Part shown: one piece after another, positions 27,561 to 36,206 of the stretch
Position numbering within the stretch: the stretch's first letter is position 1
Layout: every line of letters starts with the position of its first letter
Assembly (NCBI RefSeq): GCF_004117935.1
Contig: NZ_SDOY01000172.1
Span: 62,001 to 126,000, forward strand
Origin: Streptomyces roseicoloratus
GTDB lineage: Bacteria > Actinomycetota > Actinomycetes > Streptomycetales > Streptomycetaceae
Reading direction: 5' to 3'
Length of the DNA stretch: 64,000 nucleotides
Notes under the pieces: model-generated
Seen by the model: only the letters and a program-made list of their open reading frames with translations
Databases searched by the model: none
What the model was told of the DNA's origin: nothing
Program-made: the position numbers and the translations under genes

Positions 27561-27641
27561 CCGCCGAGGCCGAGGCCGAGGCCGGGGCCGAGCCCGCGGC
27601 CGTGTGCGCGGTCGGCCGGGCCGGCAGCCGGGGACCGCCGG

Positions 27642-30593
27642 TCAGCGCAGCTGGCGCCGCACCAGCTCGTGGAACAGGCCGTCCGGGTCCGCGAGCAGCT
27701 CGGCGGGCGTGCCCTGCTGGACGACGCGCCCGTCCGCCATCGCCACCACCCGGTCCGCGCCCATCACCGTGGACAGGCGGTGGGCGATCACGACCCGGGT
27801 CGTGCGCAGGGCCCGGGTCGACTCGATGACCACGCGCTGGGCCTCGTTGTCGAGCGCGCTGGTCGCCTCGTCGAGGAACAGGATGCGCGGCTTGCGGATC
27901 AGGGCCCGGGCGATCATCAGCCGCTGCCGCTGGCCGCCGGAGATCGTGCCGCCGCCGTCCGACAGCATCGTGTGCAGGCCCATCGGCATCGCCCGCACGT
28001 CGTCGGCGAGACCGGCGAGGGCGACCGCCTCCCAGACCTCCTCCAGCGTGTACGCCTCCGCGCCGCGCACACAGTCCAGGATCGAGCCCGTCAGCGGCTG
28101 CGCGTGCTGGAGCACCACACCGCACTGACGGCGCACCGCCGCCTGGTCCAGCGCCGCCAGGTCCTGACCGTCGTAACGGACCGCGCCCTCGGTGGGCCGG
28201 TCGAAGCCGATGAGCAGCCGCAGCAGCGTCGACTTGCCGCAGCCGCTCGCCCCGACCACCGCCACGAACTCCCCGGCGCCCACGGTGAGGTCGACGCCGT
28301 CCAGCACCAGCGGGCCGTCCTCGCCGTACCGGTACGACAGCTGCCGGGCCTCGATCGCGCCGCTCAGCACGCCCGGACGGGCCGCGCCGCCGCGCACCTC
28401 GGGCGCCTCGCGCAGGATCGGCTCGACCTGCTCGAACACGGGCAGCACGGCGGCGACCGACAGGAGCGCGCCCGTCAGCTGGGTGACCGAGGCCAGCAGC
28501 ATCGTCAGCGCCGTGGAGAAGGTGAGGAACCCGGCCGCCGACATCGTGCCCCGGGCCGGACCGGCGAGCAGCACGAACATCACCAGGGTGCACAGCGGCA
28601 GACAGACCGCGCCGATGACCGTGACGGCGTTCTGGATCCGTCCGGCCCGCTGCTGCAGCACCCGGGTCCGGGCGAACTCCCGCGCCCAGGCCGCGTAGGC
28701 GAAGCTCTCCGCCGCCGCGACCCGCAGCTTCGGGAGCCCGCGCAGGGTCTGGAACGCCTGGTTGTCGAGCCGGTTGCCGAGCTCCACGAGGCGCCGCTGG
28801 TACCGCAGCTGCCACAGACCGAGCCCGAGCAGCACCGCGGCGACCACCAGCAGCATCGCGAGGGCCACAAGCCCCAGCGGCACGCTGTGCGCGAGCAGCA
28901 GCACCAGGTTCACGCCGCCCACCGCGCCCGCCTGGAGGCAGACCGGGGCCACGCCGGACAGCATGCGGCGGATGACGCCGATGCCGAGGGCCGCGTTGGC
29001 GAGCTCACCGGTCGAACGGCCGGTGAAGAAGGTCGTCGGCAGCCGCAGCAGCCGGTCCCAGACGGCCGGCTGGAGCGTGGCCTCGATCCGGCCCTCCATC
29101 CGCAGCAGGGCCACGTTCTGCAACAGCATGAACGCGGCCGACACCACCGCCGCCGCGACCAGCGCCAGAGCCGTCCGCACGATCAGGCCGCTCTCGCCGG
29201 CCGGCACGTAAGCGCCCAGGACCCGCCCGGTCGCCAGCGGCACCGTCGCGCCGAGGACCACCGACACCAGACCGCCCAGCAGCAGGTCCCTCAGCTCCAG
29301 GCGGGTGCCACGGGCACAGAAGCGCAGCAGCCGCACCAGACCGAGCCGGCCCTCAGGCAGCGGCCGGTAGAACATCACCGCCCGGTCCTCGAAGCCGGCC
29401 GCCTCGTCCGCGCCGATCCGCTCGCGCCGCCCACCGGGCCGGTCGACCGCCACGTAGCGGCCGCGCCGCCACAGCAGCGCCACCGGCGCGCCGTCCCGCT
29501 CCCGGCGGCCCACCAGAGGGCCCGCGTTCTCCCGCCACCAGCGCCCGCGCAGCCCGATCTCCCGGGTGCGGACGCGGGCGGCGAGCGCGATCCGCTCCAC
29601 CGGGTCGAGCCGCTCGTCACCCGCGGCCGCCGCGGCCCCGCCGACCGTCTCCGGGAGAGCGATCCGGGCGTCCGCCGCGACCAGCCGGCACACCGCCAGC
29701 GTGGCGTCGGCGTCACCCCCGCCGCGCGACCGCCCGCCGTGCCGGCCGAGGGCCGCGAGCAGCGTCCGGTCCGCCTCGCTGCCGGCCGCCCGGCCCGCCG
29801 CGAGACCCGCCGCCGTCCGGTCCTCCTGCGCCCGCTCCCGCTCCTCGATCCAGCCGTCCAGGGCGTGGAGCAGCCGGTACTGCTGCTCCACCATGCCCTG
29901 CCACAGCGCCGCGTCCACGAGCAGGGTGCCTGCCGCGGCCGACTCGTACACCGCGCCGTACGCCAGGCTCCCGGGCGGCACCCGCATCCACACGACCTCG
30001 TCGTCCGTGACGACGTCCGGCCCGCCGGTCCGGTCGTCGAGCGGCGCCTCGTACAGGACCCGCAGACCGCGCCCCACGCCGAGCGCGAACGCATCCTCCA
30101 GCGGACTCGCGACCGGCGCGCCGGACCCGTACGAGCCGTTGGTGACCGCCCCGTACCAGCCGGGCGTACCGGATTCGTACCAGCCGGGCGCGCCGCCTTC
30201 GTACCGGCCGGGCTCCGGCCGGTACAGCTCGCGCAGGTCGACGCGGCGCAGCAGGCACTCCGCGGAAGGCCGGCCGACCAGGGTGTGCCGGGGGCCCTCG
30301 GCCGGACCGAGCAGCAGCGCGCCGGCGCCGACCCGGCCGAGGAAGTGCCAGGCCCCGGCGCCGGCCGCGTCCACCGCGAACAGGTCCAGGCTGCCGTGCG
30401 CCACCAGCCACAGCACGGACGGCCCTTCCAGGGACAGCGCGCGCAGACCCGAGCAGTCCACGCCCGCGCCGAGCCCGCCGAACGCGGCGAGCACCGGGTC
30501 CTGCGGGTGCGCGCCGGAGGCCCCGGCCTCGGGACCGGCGGAGCACCCGGCCATCGCGGCGGGGCCGGGCGTGACGGAGCGGGGCGTGGTCAT
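27642..30593 (-). CDS. NHLM-type peptide exporter ABC protein 2 (non-peptidase partner)
   Basis: A 983-residue membrane ATPase. Residues 1 to about 400 are a soluble region of the kind found in NHLM-type ABC2 exporters, with no C39 Cys/His; within it is a low-complexity stretch with repeated GWYESG/GWYGAV words near 140. A six-helix ABC exporter domain follows (about 415-700), then the nucleotide-binding domain: Walker A GASGCGKST, signature ISGGQRQRLMIARAL, Walker B ILFLDEATSALD. These proteins pair with a peptidase-bearing exporter to secrete leader peptides. It starts one base after the stop of that partner gene, so the two are one operon. Confidence 0.9.
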   Translation of the reverse strand: MTTPRSVTPGPAAMAGCSAGPEAGASGAHPQDPVLAAFGGLGAGVDCSGLRALSLEGPSVLWLVAHGSLDLFAVDAAGAGAWHFLGRVGAGALLLGPAEGPRHTLVGRPSAECLLRRVDLRELYRPEPGRYEGGAPGWYESGTPGWYGAVTNGSYGSGAPVASPLEDAFALGVGRGLRVLYEAPLDDRTGGPDVVTDDEVVWMRVPPGSLAYGAVYESAAAGTLLVDAALWQGMVEQQYRLLHALDGWIEERERAQEDRTAAGLAAGRAAGSEADRTLLAALGRHGGRSRGGGDADATLAVCRLVAADARIALPETVGGAAAAAGDERLDPVERIALAARVRTREIGLRGRWWRENAGPLVGRRERDGAPVALLWRRGRYVAVDRPGGRRERIGADEAAGFEDRAVMFYRPLPEGRLGLVRLLRFCARGTRLELRDLLLGGLVSVVLGATVPLATGRVLGAYVPAGESGLIVRTALALVAAAVVSAAFMLLQNVALLRMEGRIEATLQPAVWDRLLRLPTTFFTGRSTGELANAALGIGVIRRMLSGVAPVCLQAGAVGGVNLVLLLAHSVPLGLVALAMLLVVAAVLLGLGLWQLRYQRRLVELGNRLDNQAFQTLRGLPKLRVAAAESFAYAAWAREFARTRVLQQRAGRIQNAVTVIGAVCLPLCTLVMFVLLAGPARGTMSAAGFLTFSTALTMLLASVTQLTGALLSVAAVLPVFEQVEPILREAPEVRGGAARPGVLSGAIEARQLSYRYGEDGPLVLDGVDLTVGAGEFVAVVGASGCGKSTLLRLLIGFDRPTEGAVRYDGQDLAALDQAAVRRQCGVVLQHAQPLTGSILDCVRGAEAYTLEEVWEAVALAGLADDVRAMPMGLHTMLSDGGGTISGGQRQRLMIARALIRKPRILFLDEATSALDNEAQRVVIESTRALRTTRVVIAHRLSTVMGADRVVAMADGRVVQQGTPAELLADPDGLFHELVRRQLR

Positions 30594-30594
30594 C

Positions 30595-32916
30595 TCAGTG
30601 CTCCCTGACCAGATGGGCGTACGGGCCGCCCGCGGCCACCAGACCGGCGTGCCGCCCGCGTTCCACGACCGTGCCCCGGTCGAGCACCAGGATCTCGTCG
30701 CTGTCGCGCACGGTGCTCAGCCGGTGGGCGATGACCACGCAGGCGCAGCCGCGCCGCCGCAGGTTGTCCATGACCTCTCGTTCGGTCACCGCGTCCAGGG
30801 CGCTGGTCACTTCGTCGAGGACCAGCACGCTCGGGTCGCGGACCAGGGCCCGGGCGAGTTCCAGCCGTTGCCGCTGCCCGCCGGAGAAGTTCCGGCCGTC
30901 CTGCTCGACCCGGCTGTGGATGCCGCCGGGACGGCGGGAGACCACGTCCAGGACGGCGGCGTCCGCGAGCGCCGCGACGACCGCCTCGTCCGGCACCGAC
31001 GGGTCCCAGAGGGCCACGTTGTCGCGGACGGTGCCCTCGAAGAGGAAGACGTCCTGGTCGACGAAGGACACCGAGGCGGCGAGCGCGCCGCGCGGGATGT
31101 CCGCGAGCGGCATCCCGTCGATCCGGACGGCGCCCTCCCACGGCGCGTACAGACCGGCGATCAGCCGCGAGACCGTGGACTTCCCGCTGCCCGAGCCGCC
31201 GACCAGCGCGACCTGCTGCCCGGGACCGACCGCGAGCGAGAAGTCCTTCAGGAGCGGCGCGTCCAGCGGGCTGTAGCCGAAGGTGACCCCGTCGAGCTCC
31301 ACGTGGCCGGTGAGCCTGCGAGCCCCGCCGGCGGGCTCGCGGCGGGTGTGGACCGGGTCGACGGGGAAGTTCTCCACGTCCTTGAGCCGGGCGACGTCCG
31401 CCGCGAAGTCCTGGATGCGGCCCGCGACCGCGCCGAGCCGCGCGACGGGCGCGGTGAACCCGGTCACCAGGGACTGGAAGGCGACGAGCAGACCCACCGT
31501 CAGATGCCCTTCCACCGCCCGCAGTCCGCCGATCATCAGGATCAGCGCGCTGTTCAGCGCGGCCAGCGCGGGCGCCACGATCGCGAGCCACGCGCCCGGC
31601 ACCCCGAGCCGCTGCTGCACGTCGAGCGTGACCGCGTGCTGCCCCGACCAGCGGCGGAAGAAGCCGTCCTCGCCGCCCGTGGCCTTGATCGTCTCGATCA
31701 TCTGGAGACCGCCGTACGAGGTGCTGGTCAGCCGGGCGCTCTCGGCACGCAGCTTGTGCGTGCCCGTGGCCCGCACCCGCATCGTGATCCGCAGCGCCAC
31801 CACGTTGAGCAGCGCCACACCGACTCCGACCAGGGTCAGCTGCGGGTCGTACGTCCACAGCAGCACCGCGTACAGCAGCACGACGACGGCGTCCACGCCC
31901 GCCGCCGACAGGTCGCGGGCGAGCGTCTCGGCGACCTGGTCGTTGGAGCGCAGCCGCTGCACCAGGTCGGCCGGGCTGCGCTGGGCGTAGAAGGCGACCG
32001 GGAGGCGGAGCAGGTGCCGCAGGAAGCGGGCGCCGCCCAGGGTCGAGGAGACGATCCGCCCGCGCAGCAGGTTGCCCTGCTGGAGCGCGGTGAGCGCCGC
32101 CGTGAGGACCAGCGCGGTCGCCATCGCCGCGAACAGCACGCCGAGCAGCGAGGACTGCCCGCCGATGAGGAAGGTGTCGATGTACGTGCGGCTGAGCGCC
32201 GGCACCCAGGCTCCGACGGCCACGAGCAGCACGCTCGCCAGCACCGCGGCGGCCATCGTGCCCGAGGTGCCGCGCAACCGTGCCGGCACGGCGTCCAGGA
32301 CGCCCGGCCGGCGGCCACCAGGCCGGAAACCGGCGCCCGGTTCGAGGACGAGCACGATGCCGGTGAAGGCGGCGTCGAAATCCTCCATCGGCACGAACCG
32401 CCGCCCCTTGGCCGGGTCGTTGACGTACACGCCGGACCGGCCGAGACGCCGGCCCATGCCCTCGTAGACGACGTAGTGGTTGAACTCCCAGAACAGCACG
32501 GCCGGTGCGACGACCTCCGCGAGCGCCGCCAGGCCCATCTGCATGCCCTTGGCCGTCAGACCGTAACTCCGCGCCGCCTTCAGGAGGTTGCCGGCCCGGG
32601 AACCGTCGCGCGAGACGCCGCACGCGATCCGCAGCTCCTCCAGCGGCACGAACCGGCCGTGGTGCCCGAGCACCGTCGCGAGCGCCGCGGCGCCGCACTC
32701 CACGGCCTCCATCTGCAGCACGGTCGGGGTGCGGACGGTACGGGTCCGGCGGGCGCGGGGCGGGGCCGTGCGCGCCGGACGGCGCCGGGAGGCGGCCGCA
32801 CGGGAGTTCTTCGCACGGGAGTTCTTCGCACGGGAGGTCTCCGTGCGGGAGGGGCTTTCGGGAGGGACCTGCTTGCTGGGCGTCTGCTGACGAGGGGACT
32901 TCTTGCGCGGGTTCAC
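30595..32916 (-). CDS. C39-peptidase ABC exporter (NHLM-type ABC protein 1)
   Basis: A 773-residue bifunctional peptidase and exporter. After a Lys/Arg/Ser-rich head that contains a short AKNSR duplication comes a C39 peptidase (about 65-195): Cys74 in QMEAVECGAA, His in NHYVVYEG and Asp in NDPAKG, the triad that cuts after Gly-Gly leaders. Then the six-helix ABC domain and nucleotide-binding domain with Walker A GGSGSGKST, FSGGQRQRLELARAL and VLVLDEVTSALD. It should cleave and export the peptide encoded at 33838-34089. GTG 32916 overlaps the adaptor stop (GTGA). Confidence 0.94.
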   Translation of the reverse strand: MNPRKKSPRQQTPSKQVPPESPSRTETSRAKNSRAKNSRAAASRRRPARTAPPRARRTRTVRTPTVLQMEAVECGAAALATVLGHHGRFVPLEELRIACGVSRDGSRAGNLLKAARSYGLTAKGMQMGLAALAEVVAPAVLFWEFNHYVVYEGMGRRLGRSGVYVNDPAKGRRFVPMEDFDAAFTGIVLVLEPGAGFRPGGRRPGVLDAVPARLRGTSGTMAAAVLASVLLVAVGAWVPALSRTYIDTFLIGGQSSLLGVLFAAMATALVLTAALTALQQGNLLRGRIVSSTLGGARFLRHLLRLPVAFYAQRSPADLVQRLRSNDQVAETLARDLSAAGVDAVVVLLYAVLLWTYDPQLTLVGVGVALLNVVALRITMRVRATGTHKLRAESARLTSTSYGGLQMIETIKATGGEDGFFRRWSGQHAVTLDVQQRLGVPGAWLAIVAPALAALNSALILMIGGLRAVEGHLTVGLLVAFQSLVTGFTAPVARLGAVAGRIQDFAADVARLKDVENFPVDPVHTRREPAGGARRLTGHVELDGVTFGYSPLDAPLLKDFSLAVGPGQQVALVGGSGSGKSTVSRLIAGLYAPWEGAVRIDGMPLADIPRGALAASVSFVDQDVFLFEGTVRDNVALWDPSVPDEAVVAALADAAVLDVVSRRPGGIHSRVEQDGRNFSGGQRQRLELARALVRDPSVLVLDEVTSALDAVTEREVMDNLRRRGCACVVIAHRLSTVRDSDEILVLDRGTVVERGRHAGLVAAGGPYAHLVREH

Positions 32917-33683
32917 GGGAGCAGCCAGTCGACGGGGCGTTGCGAGGAGAGGTGGACGGCGCCGGTGACCGGCGTGCCGGAGTCGGCCGGTCCGGGGCCT
33001 TCGGGGGAGCGGGGCAGGCGCACGAGCACGGCCACCGGGTTGCCCTGCCGGGTGAACTCCGCCGCCAGCCCGTCGTCGCCGAGGAAGCCGCCGATCCGGG
33101 CGCGGGACTGCGGCGTGCGGCCCACGGCCGCGACCCGGCCGCGCAGCGTCCCGGCCCGGCCCGCGGTCGCCTGGCGGACCGTCACGTCGACGGCGGCGCC
33201 CGCACGGATTCCGGCGGCCTCGCCCGCCGGCACGTACAACACCGCCACCAGCGGTTCGCCGGGATCCGTGACCCGCTCGACGGCGGCCACGTCGGCGCCG
33301 GCCGTCACGACGGCGCCGGTACGGGCGAACAGGGCGGCCACCCGGCCGCCGGCCACGGCGCGCACGGGCCGGTCGCCGCGGTCCGTGCGGACGACGGCCA
33401 GCGGCTGCCCCGAGGCGACGGTCGTGCCCTCGGAGACCAGGACCTCGGTCACCTGGCCGGCCACCGGGCTCTGCAGCAGGTGGCGACCCTCGGCGGGGGT
33501 GAGGACGCCGGGCGCGGTCAGTTTCGACGTCACCGTGCCGGTGAACGCCCAGTACCCGGCGGCGGCCATCACGAGCACCGTGACGGCCAGGACGAGTCGC
33601 CCCTGGGGGCGGGCGAAACGCACGGGAAGATCGAGTTCCTCGGGGGACTGCAGGCGGGAAAGGGCCTTTTGGCGAAACTGCAT
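32913..33683 (-). CDS. HlyD-family adaptor of the peptide exporter
   Basis: A 256-residue membrane-fusion-type protein. One N-terminal span (LVLAVTVLVMAAAGYWAF) is followed by a lipoyl-like half (HLLQSPVAGQVTEVLVSEGT and VVRTDRGDRPVRAVAGGRVA) and a beta-barrel part. It is short compared with Gram-negative HlyD and lacks a long coiled coil, as usual for NHLM-type secretion proteins in Gram-positives. It lies between the peptide gene and the two exporters and should link peptide capture to export. Confidence 0.88.
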   Translation of the reverse strand: MQFRQKALSRLQSPEELDLPVRFARPQGRLVLAVTVLVMAAAGYWAFTGTVTSKLTAPGVLTPAEGRHLLQSPVAGQVTEVLVSEGTTVASGQPLAVVRTDRGDRPVRAVAGGRVAALFARTGAVVTAGADVAAVERVTDPGEPLVAVLYVPAGEAAGIRAGAAVDVTVRQATAGRAGTLRGRVAAVGRTPQSRARIGGFLGDDGLAAEFTRQGNPVAVLVRLPRSPEGPGPADSGTPVTGAVHLSSQRPVDWLLP

Positions 33684-33787
33684 GGCATTTCCCTTTCCTG
33701 CGGTGTGACCGTGGTGCGACCGCGATTTCCTTGCCGCGGCGGAACGACCGCGCGGCAGGGACGACCGCCGACCGACCCGCCCCGGGT

Positions 33788-33827
33788 GCCGGGCCGCCCC
33801 GGGGCGTGTGCCCCGGGGCGGCCCGGC
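33788..33827 (-). terminator. perfect 18-bp hairpin between peptide and adaptor genes
   Basis: Arms GCCGGGCCGCCCCGGGGC (33788-33805) and its exact complement (33810-33827) flank a GTGT loop. There is no T run. It sits ten bases after the peptide stop codon and about 100 bases before the adaptor start, so it probably stops most transcripts and also stabilises the peptide mRNA, giving much peptide and little exporter. Confidence 0.85.
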
Positions 33828-33837
33828 GGTGACTCGC

Positions 33838-34089
33838 TCAGAGACCGGCGATGCCGGTGATGGCGCCGGTGTTCACCGAGACGCCGGTGACGCCCTGGAC
33901 CAGGCCGGGAACGCCGTTGACCAGGCCCTCGACGTTCTGCACGGTCTGCAGGTTGCCGACGGTGCCGAGCAGGTTGGCCACGTCGCCCGTCACGGCGCCG
34001 GCGAGCCCGCCCTGGACGCTGATGACACCGCCGGACACGGCGTCCAGCTCGGTGTCGGCGATCTCGCGGGTCTCGATGTCGTTACGCAT
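33838..34089 (-). CDS. double-glycine leader peptide, candidate bacteriocin precursor
   Basis: An 83-residue precursor. The leader is the first 21 residues: MRNDIETREIADTELDA followed by VSGG, with the ELxxVxGG pattern cut by C39 peptidases. The 62-residue core is very hydrophobic, rich in Gly, Val and Leu, with no Cys and hardly any charge; its second half repeats GLVxGVPGLVQGVTGVSV-like units and ends GAITGIAGL. No lanthipeptide, thiopeptide or radical-SAM enzyme is near, so the core may act unmodified, for example as a pore-forming bacteriocin. ATG 34089 follows AAAGGTG. The core does not match a bacteriocin I know by sequence. Function is inferred from leader and neighbours. Confidence 0.8.
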   Translation of the reverse strand: MRNDIETREIADTELDAVSGGVISVQGGLAGAVTGDVANLLGTVGNLQTVQNVEGLVNGVPGLVQGVTGVSVNTGAITGIAGL

Positions 34090-35060
34090 GGAGCGCACCT
34101 TTCGTTCGGTGGGGGGAATCCGTCTGCCGCGGCGGGCCAGATCAAAGCACGCCAACGGGTGTACGAGCCAATTCCGTTGACGCCTTTTCCGCGCCATTCG
34201 CGCACCGTCGGAAGCCGCCCGTGCAGCATGTTTCACGTAATGGCGACAGCTTCTCCGCAGAGCGGAGTAACAGATTCCGGGGGGTGGTGAGGGGCAGGGG
34301 GCGAACCGGGCGAAGCCCGGCATCCGGCCCCGGGCCGTGTGCCGGTCCGGAGTGCGGTGGGGGAGACGCGGTTCAAGTCACCTCCACAATGTGCGGGTTC
34401 TCGTCAGGCGGTGACGAGTGCAGGGGGGAGGGCCGTGGAGCCCGGCGGCGGTGGGGCCCACGGCCGCGGGGACCGACGACGCCCGCGTGCCTTGGGACGG
34501 TGCGGGCGGGCGGCGCCCGCGTGCCTTGGGACGGTGCGGGCGGGCGGCGCCCGCGTGCCTTGGGACGGTGCGGGCCGGTGGGGTCCGCGTGCCTTGGGAC
34601 GGTGCGGGGCCGGTGGGGTCCGCGCGCCTCGGGACGGTGCGGACGGGCGGCGCCCGCGCGCCTCACGGCCGCGGCACATGCTCCGGCGGTGCTGCCGCGG
34701 CCCGGCCGTTCTCCCCTGCTCCGGCAGGCGCAAGAGGCACGGGATGAACGTGCAGGTCATCGCCGCCCCCTTCGGGCGGCAGCCGTGGGCCTCACGCCCC
34801 CCTGCCCGGCGCCGTCCACGACGTCCGCGCGACCCGCGAACACGGCATCGCCGACGCCCTCGCCGAGGCCGGGAGTGCTCGACCACACGGATCACCAGCC
34901 TCGTCCAGGGCGTACTCGGCGTACTCACCCGTCATCCGACCTGCCCGAAGTGAGGAGGGGGAGCCGCTCCGTGCCGCTCACCGCCGCCGCGAATGCGGCC
35001 GCGGCACCTCGGTGCCGGTTCGCGCTGCCGCCGGTCCCGCGGGGCGTGGCCGGGGCGCTC
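34090..35060. other. gene-poor kilobase upstream of the peptide operon
   Basis: The part next to 34089 holds the peptide gene promoter region and is lower in GC. The middle contains the 34-bp tandem repeats listed separately. Near 34744 a short frame starts MNVQVIAAPF and, in another frame, resembles the beginning of an arginase-family gene (GAVHDVRATREHGIADALAEAG broken here); it soon decays and may be a remnant. No intact gene is supported. Confidence 0.6.
34484..34665. repeat. 34-bp tandem hairpin repeat, about five copies
   Basis: Units start at 34484, 34518, 34552, 34586, 34621 and 34655 (the last partial), each beginning CGCGTGCCTTGGGACGGTGC or a close variant. Early units contain GCGGGCG and CGCCCGC arms, so each copy can fold into a hairpin. 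There are no unique spacers, and the 34-base period shifts reading frame, so this is not coding and not CRISPR. Confidence 0.85.
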
Positions 35061-36044
35061 TCACAGCCAGCCGGCGCGCTGGGCCTGCAGGGCGAGCTGG
35101 AAGCGGTTCGCCGCGCCGAGTCTCGCCATCAGGACCTGCAGCCGCCGGAACAGGGTCCGGCGGCTGACGCCGAGCTCGCGCGCGATGACCTCGTCGCTCG
35201 CCCCGCCCGCCAGCAGCCGCAGCAGCCGGCGGTCGGCCGGCGGCAGCGCGGCGGGCCGCGCCGCGCCGCCGTGGAAGGGAAGCGCGCTGTGCCAGCACTG
35301 CTCGAACAGCGCCACCAGCGCGGAGAGCAGCCCGCACGGCTGCACCACCAGCATCGTGTTGACCACGTCCGCCTCCCGGATCGACAGCGACACCAGGGCG
35401 TACGCCTCGTCGATGATCAGCAGTTTCACCGGCACCGACGGCAGCACCCGGGCCTGCTCGCCCGCCGCGATGGCGGGCTCGATGGCGTCCCGCAGATGCC
35501 CCGGGTGCTCCAGGGACTCCCGGGAGTACACGACCCGCTGCCGCACCCCGCGCGCCAGCGTCGCGAGCGCGTCCTCCGTGGCGCCCGGCAGCGGCACGTA
35601 CGGCGGCGACTCGAACTGCCGGATCTGCTCCCGCGCGCTCGCCCACGCGTGCCGCATCCGCGGCCCGATCGCCTCGCCCGTGACGACCTCGACCAGATCG
35701 TCGTTGTACGCGGCCAGCCGGTGCCGCCGGAACGACTCGAAGGCACCGCCGACCGCGATCCGCGACTCCTCCAGCTCCGCCGCCCGGTGCCGGGCCAGGA
35801 TCTCCAGGCCCGCCGCGGGCGGCACCGGCGCCACCACGTCGGTCTCGTCCTCGGCGGAGCTGGCCAGACCCGCGTCGACCAGCTCCGCGTAGGCGGAGGT
35901 CAGCTCGGCGCCGCCGAGGCCCGCCGCCCGGCCGATCACGCCGAGCGGCGCGGGCGCCGATTCCAGCAGGGCCCGGTAGACCCGGCCGGCCGTGGGGCCG
36001 ACGCCCAGGAGCCGTAGCGCCTCACCGAGTTTCGCGTTCGTCAT
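35061..36044 (-). CDS. LuxR-type regulator with TrmB-like N-terminal helix-turn-helix
   Basis: A 327-residue regulator. The N-terminal 65 residues (LGVGPTAGRVYRALLESAP) look like a TrmB-type winged helix; the middle is a PLD-like sensor part common in streptomycete helix-turn-helix regulators; the C-terminus (about 265-325) is a LuxR helix-turn-helix: LPPADRRLLRLLAGGASDEV then IARELGVSRRTLFRRLQVLM. ATG 36044. Its position upstream of the peptide-export cluster, same strand, makes it a candidate activator of that cluster, although nearly 1 kb separates them. Confidence 0.85.
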   Translation of the reverse strand: MTNAKLGEALRLLGVGPTAGRVYRALLESAPAPLGVIGRAAGLGGAELTSAYAELVDAGLASSAEDETDVVAPVPPAAGLEILARHRAAELEESRIAVGGAFESFRRHRLAAYNDDLVEVVTGEAIGPRMRHAWASAREQIRQFESPPYVPLPGATEDALATLARGVRQRVVYSRESLEHPGHLRDAIEPAIAAGEQARVLPSVPVKLLIIDEAYALVSLSIREADVVNTMLVVQPCGLLSALVALFEQCWHSALPFHGGAARPAALPPADRRLLRLLAGGASDEVIARELGVSRRTLFRRLQVLMARLGAANRFQLALQAQRAGWL

Positions 36045-36206
36045 GCCCACATTGTCGGCGCTCCCCGTCGCTCCGTATGGCCGATCGGTGCCACTGGCAC
36101 TCCCGGGCCCACGGCGTCCGCTCCGCCCACTACCTTCCGGAACCGCACGCTCACCGACGCCGGGCACCGGACACCGGGCACCCGGCACGAGACGAAGGGG
36201 TACGAC

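Noticed and set aside
29566..33708. A 1380-residue open frame on the plus strand opposite the exporter genes
   Set aside because: It lacks recognisable domains and is antisense to the well-supported ABC and adaptor genes; high GC content suppresses stop codons on the opposite strand.
33838..34089. Lanthipeptide or other modified-peptide precursor
   Set aside because: The core has no Cys and there is no LanM, LanB/C, radical-SAM or cyclodehydratase gene nearby; a plain double-glycine peptide is the simpler reading.
34484..34665. CRISPR array
   Set aside because: The 34-bp units are contiguous with no unique spacers and no cas genes are present.
34339..34953. Protein-coding gene across the 34-bp repeats
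   Set aside because: The 34-base period changes frame with every unit, several frames are equally open, and no ribosome site fits.
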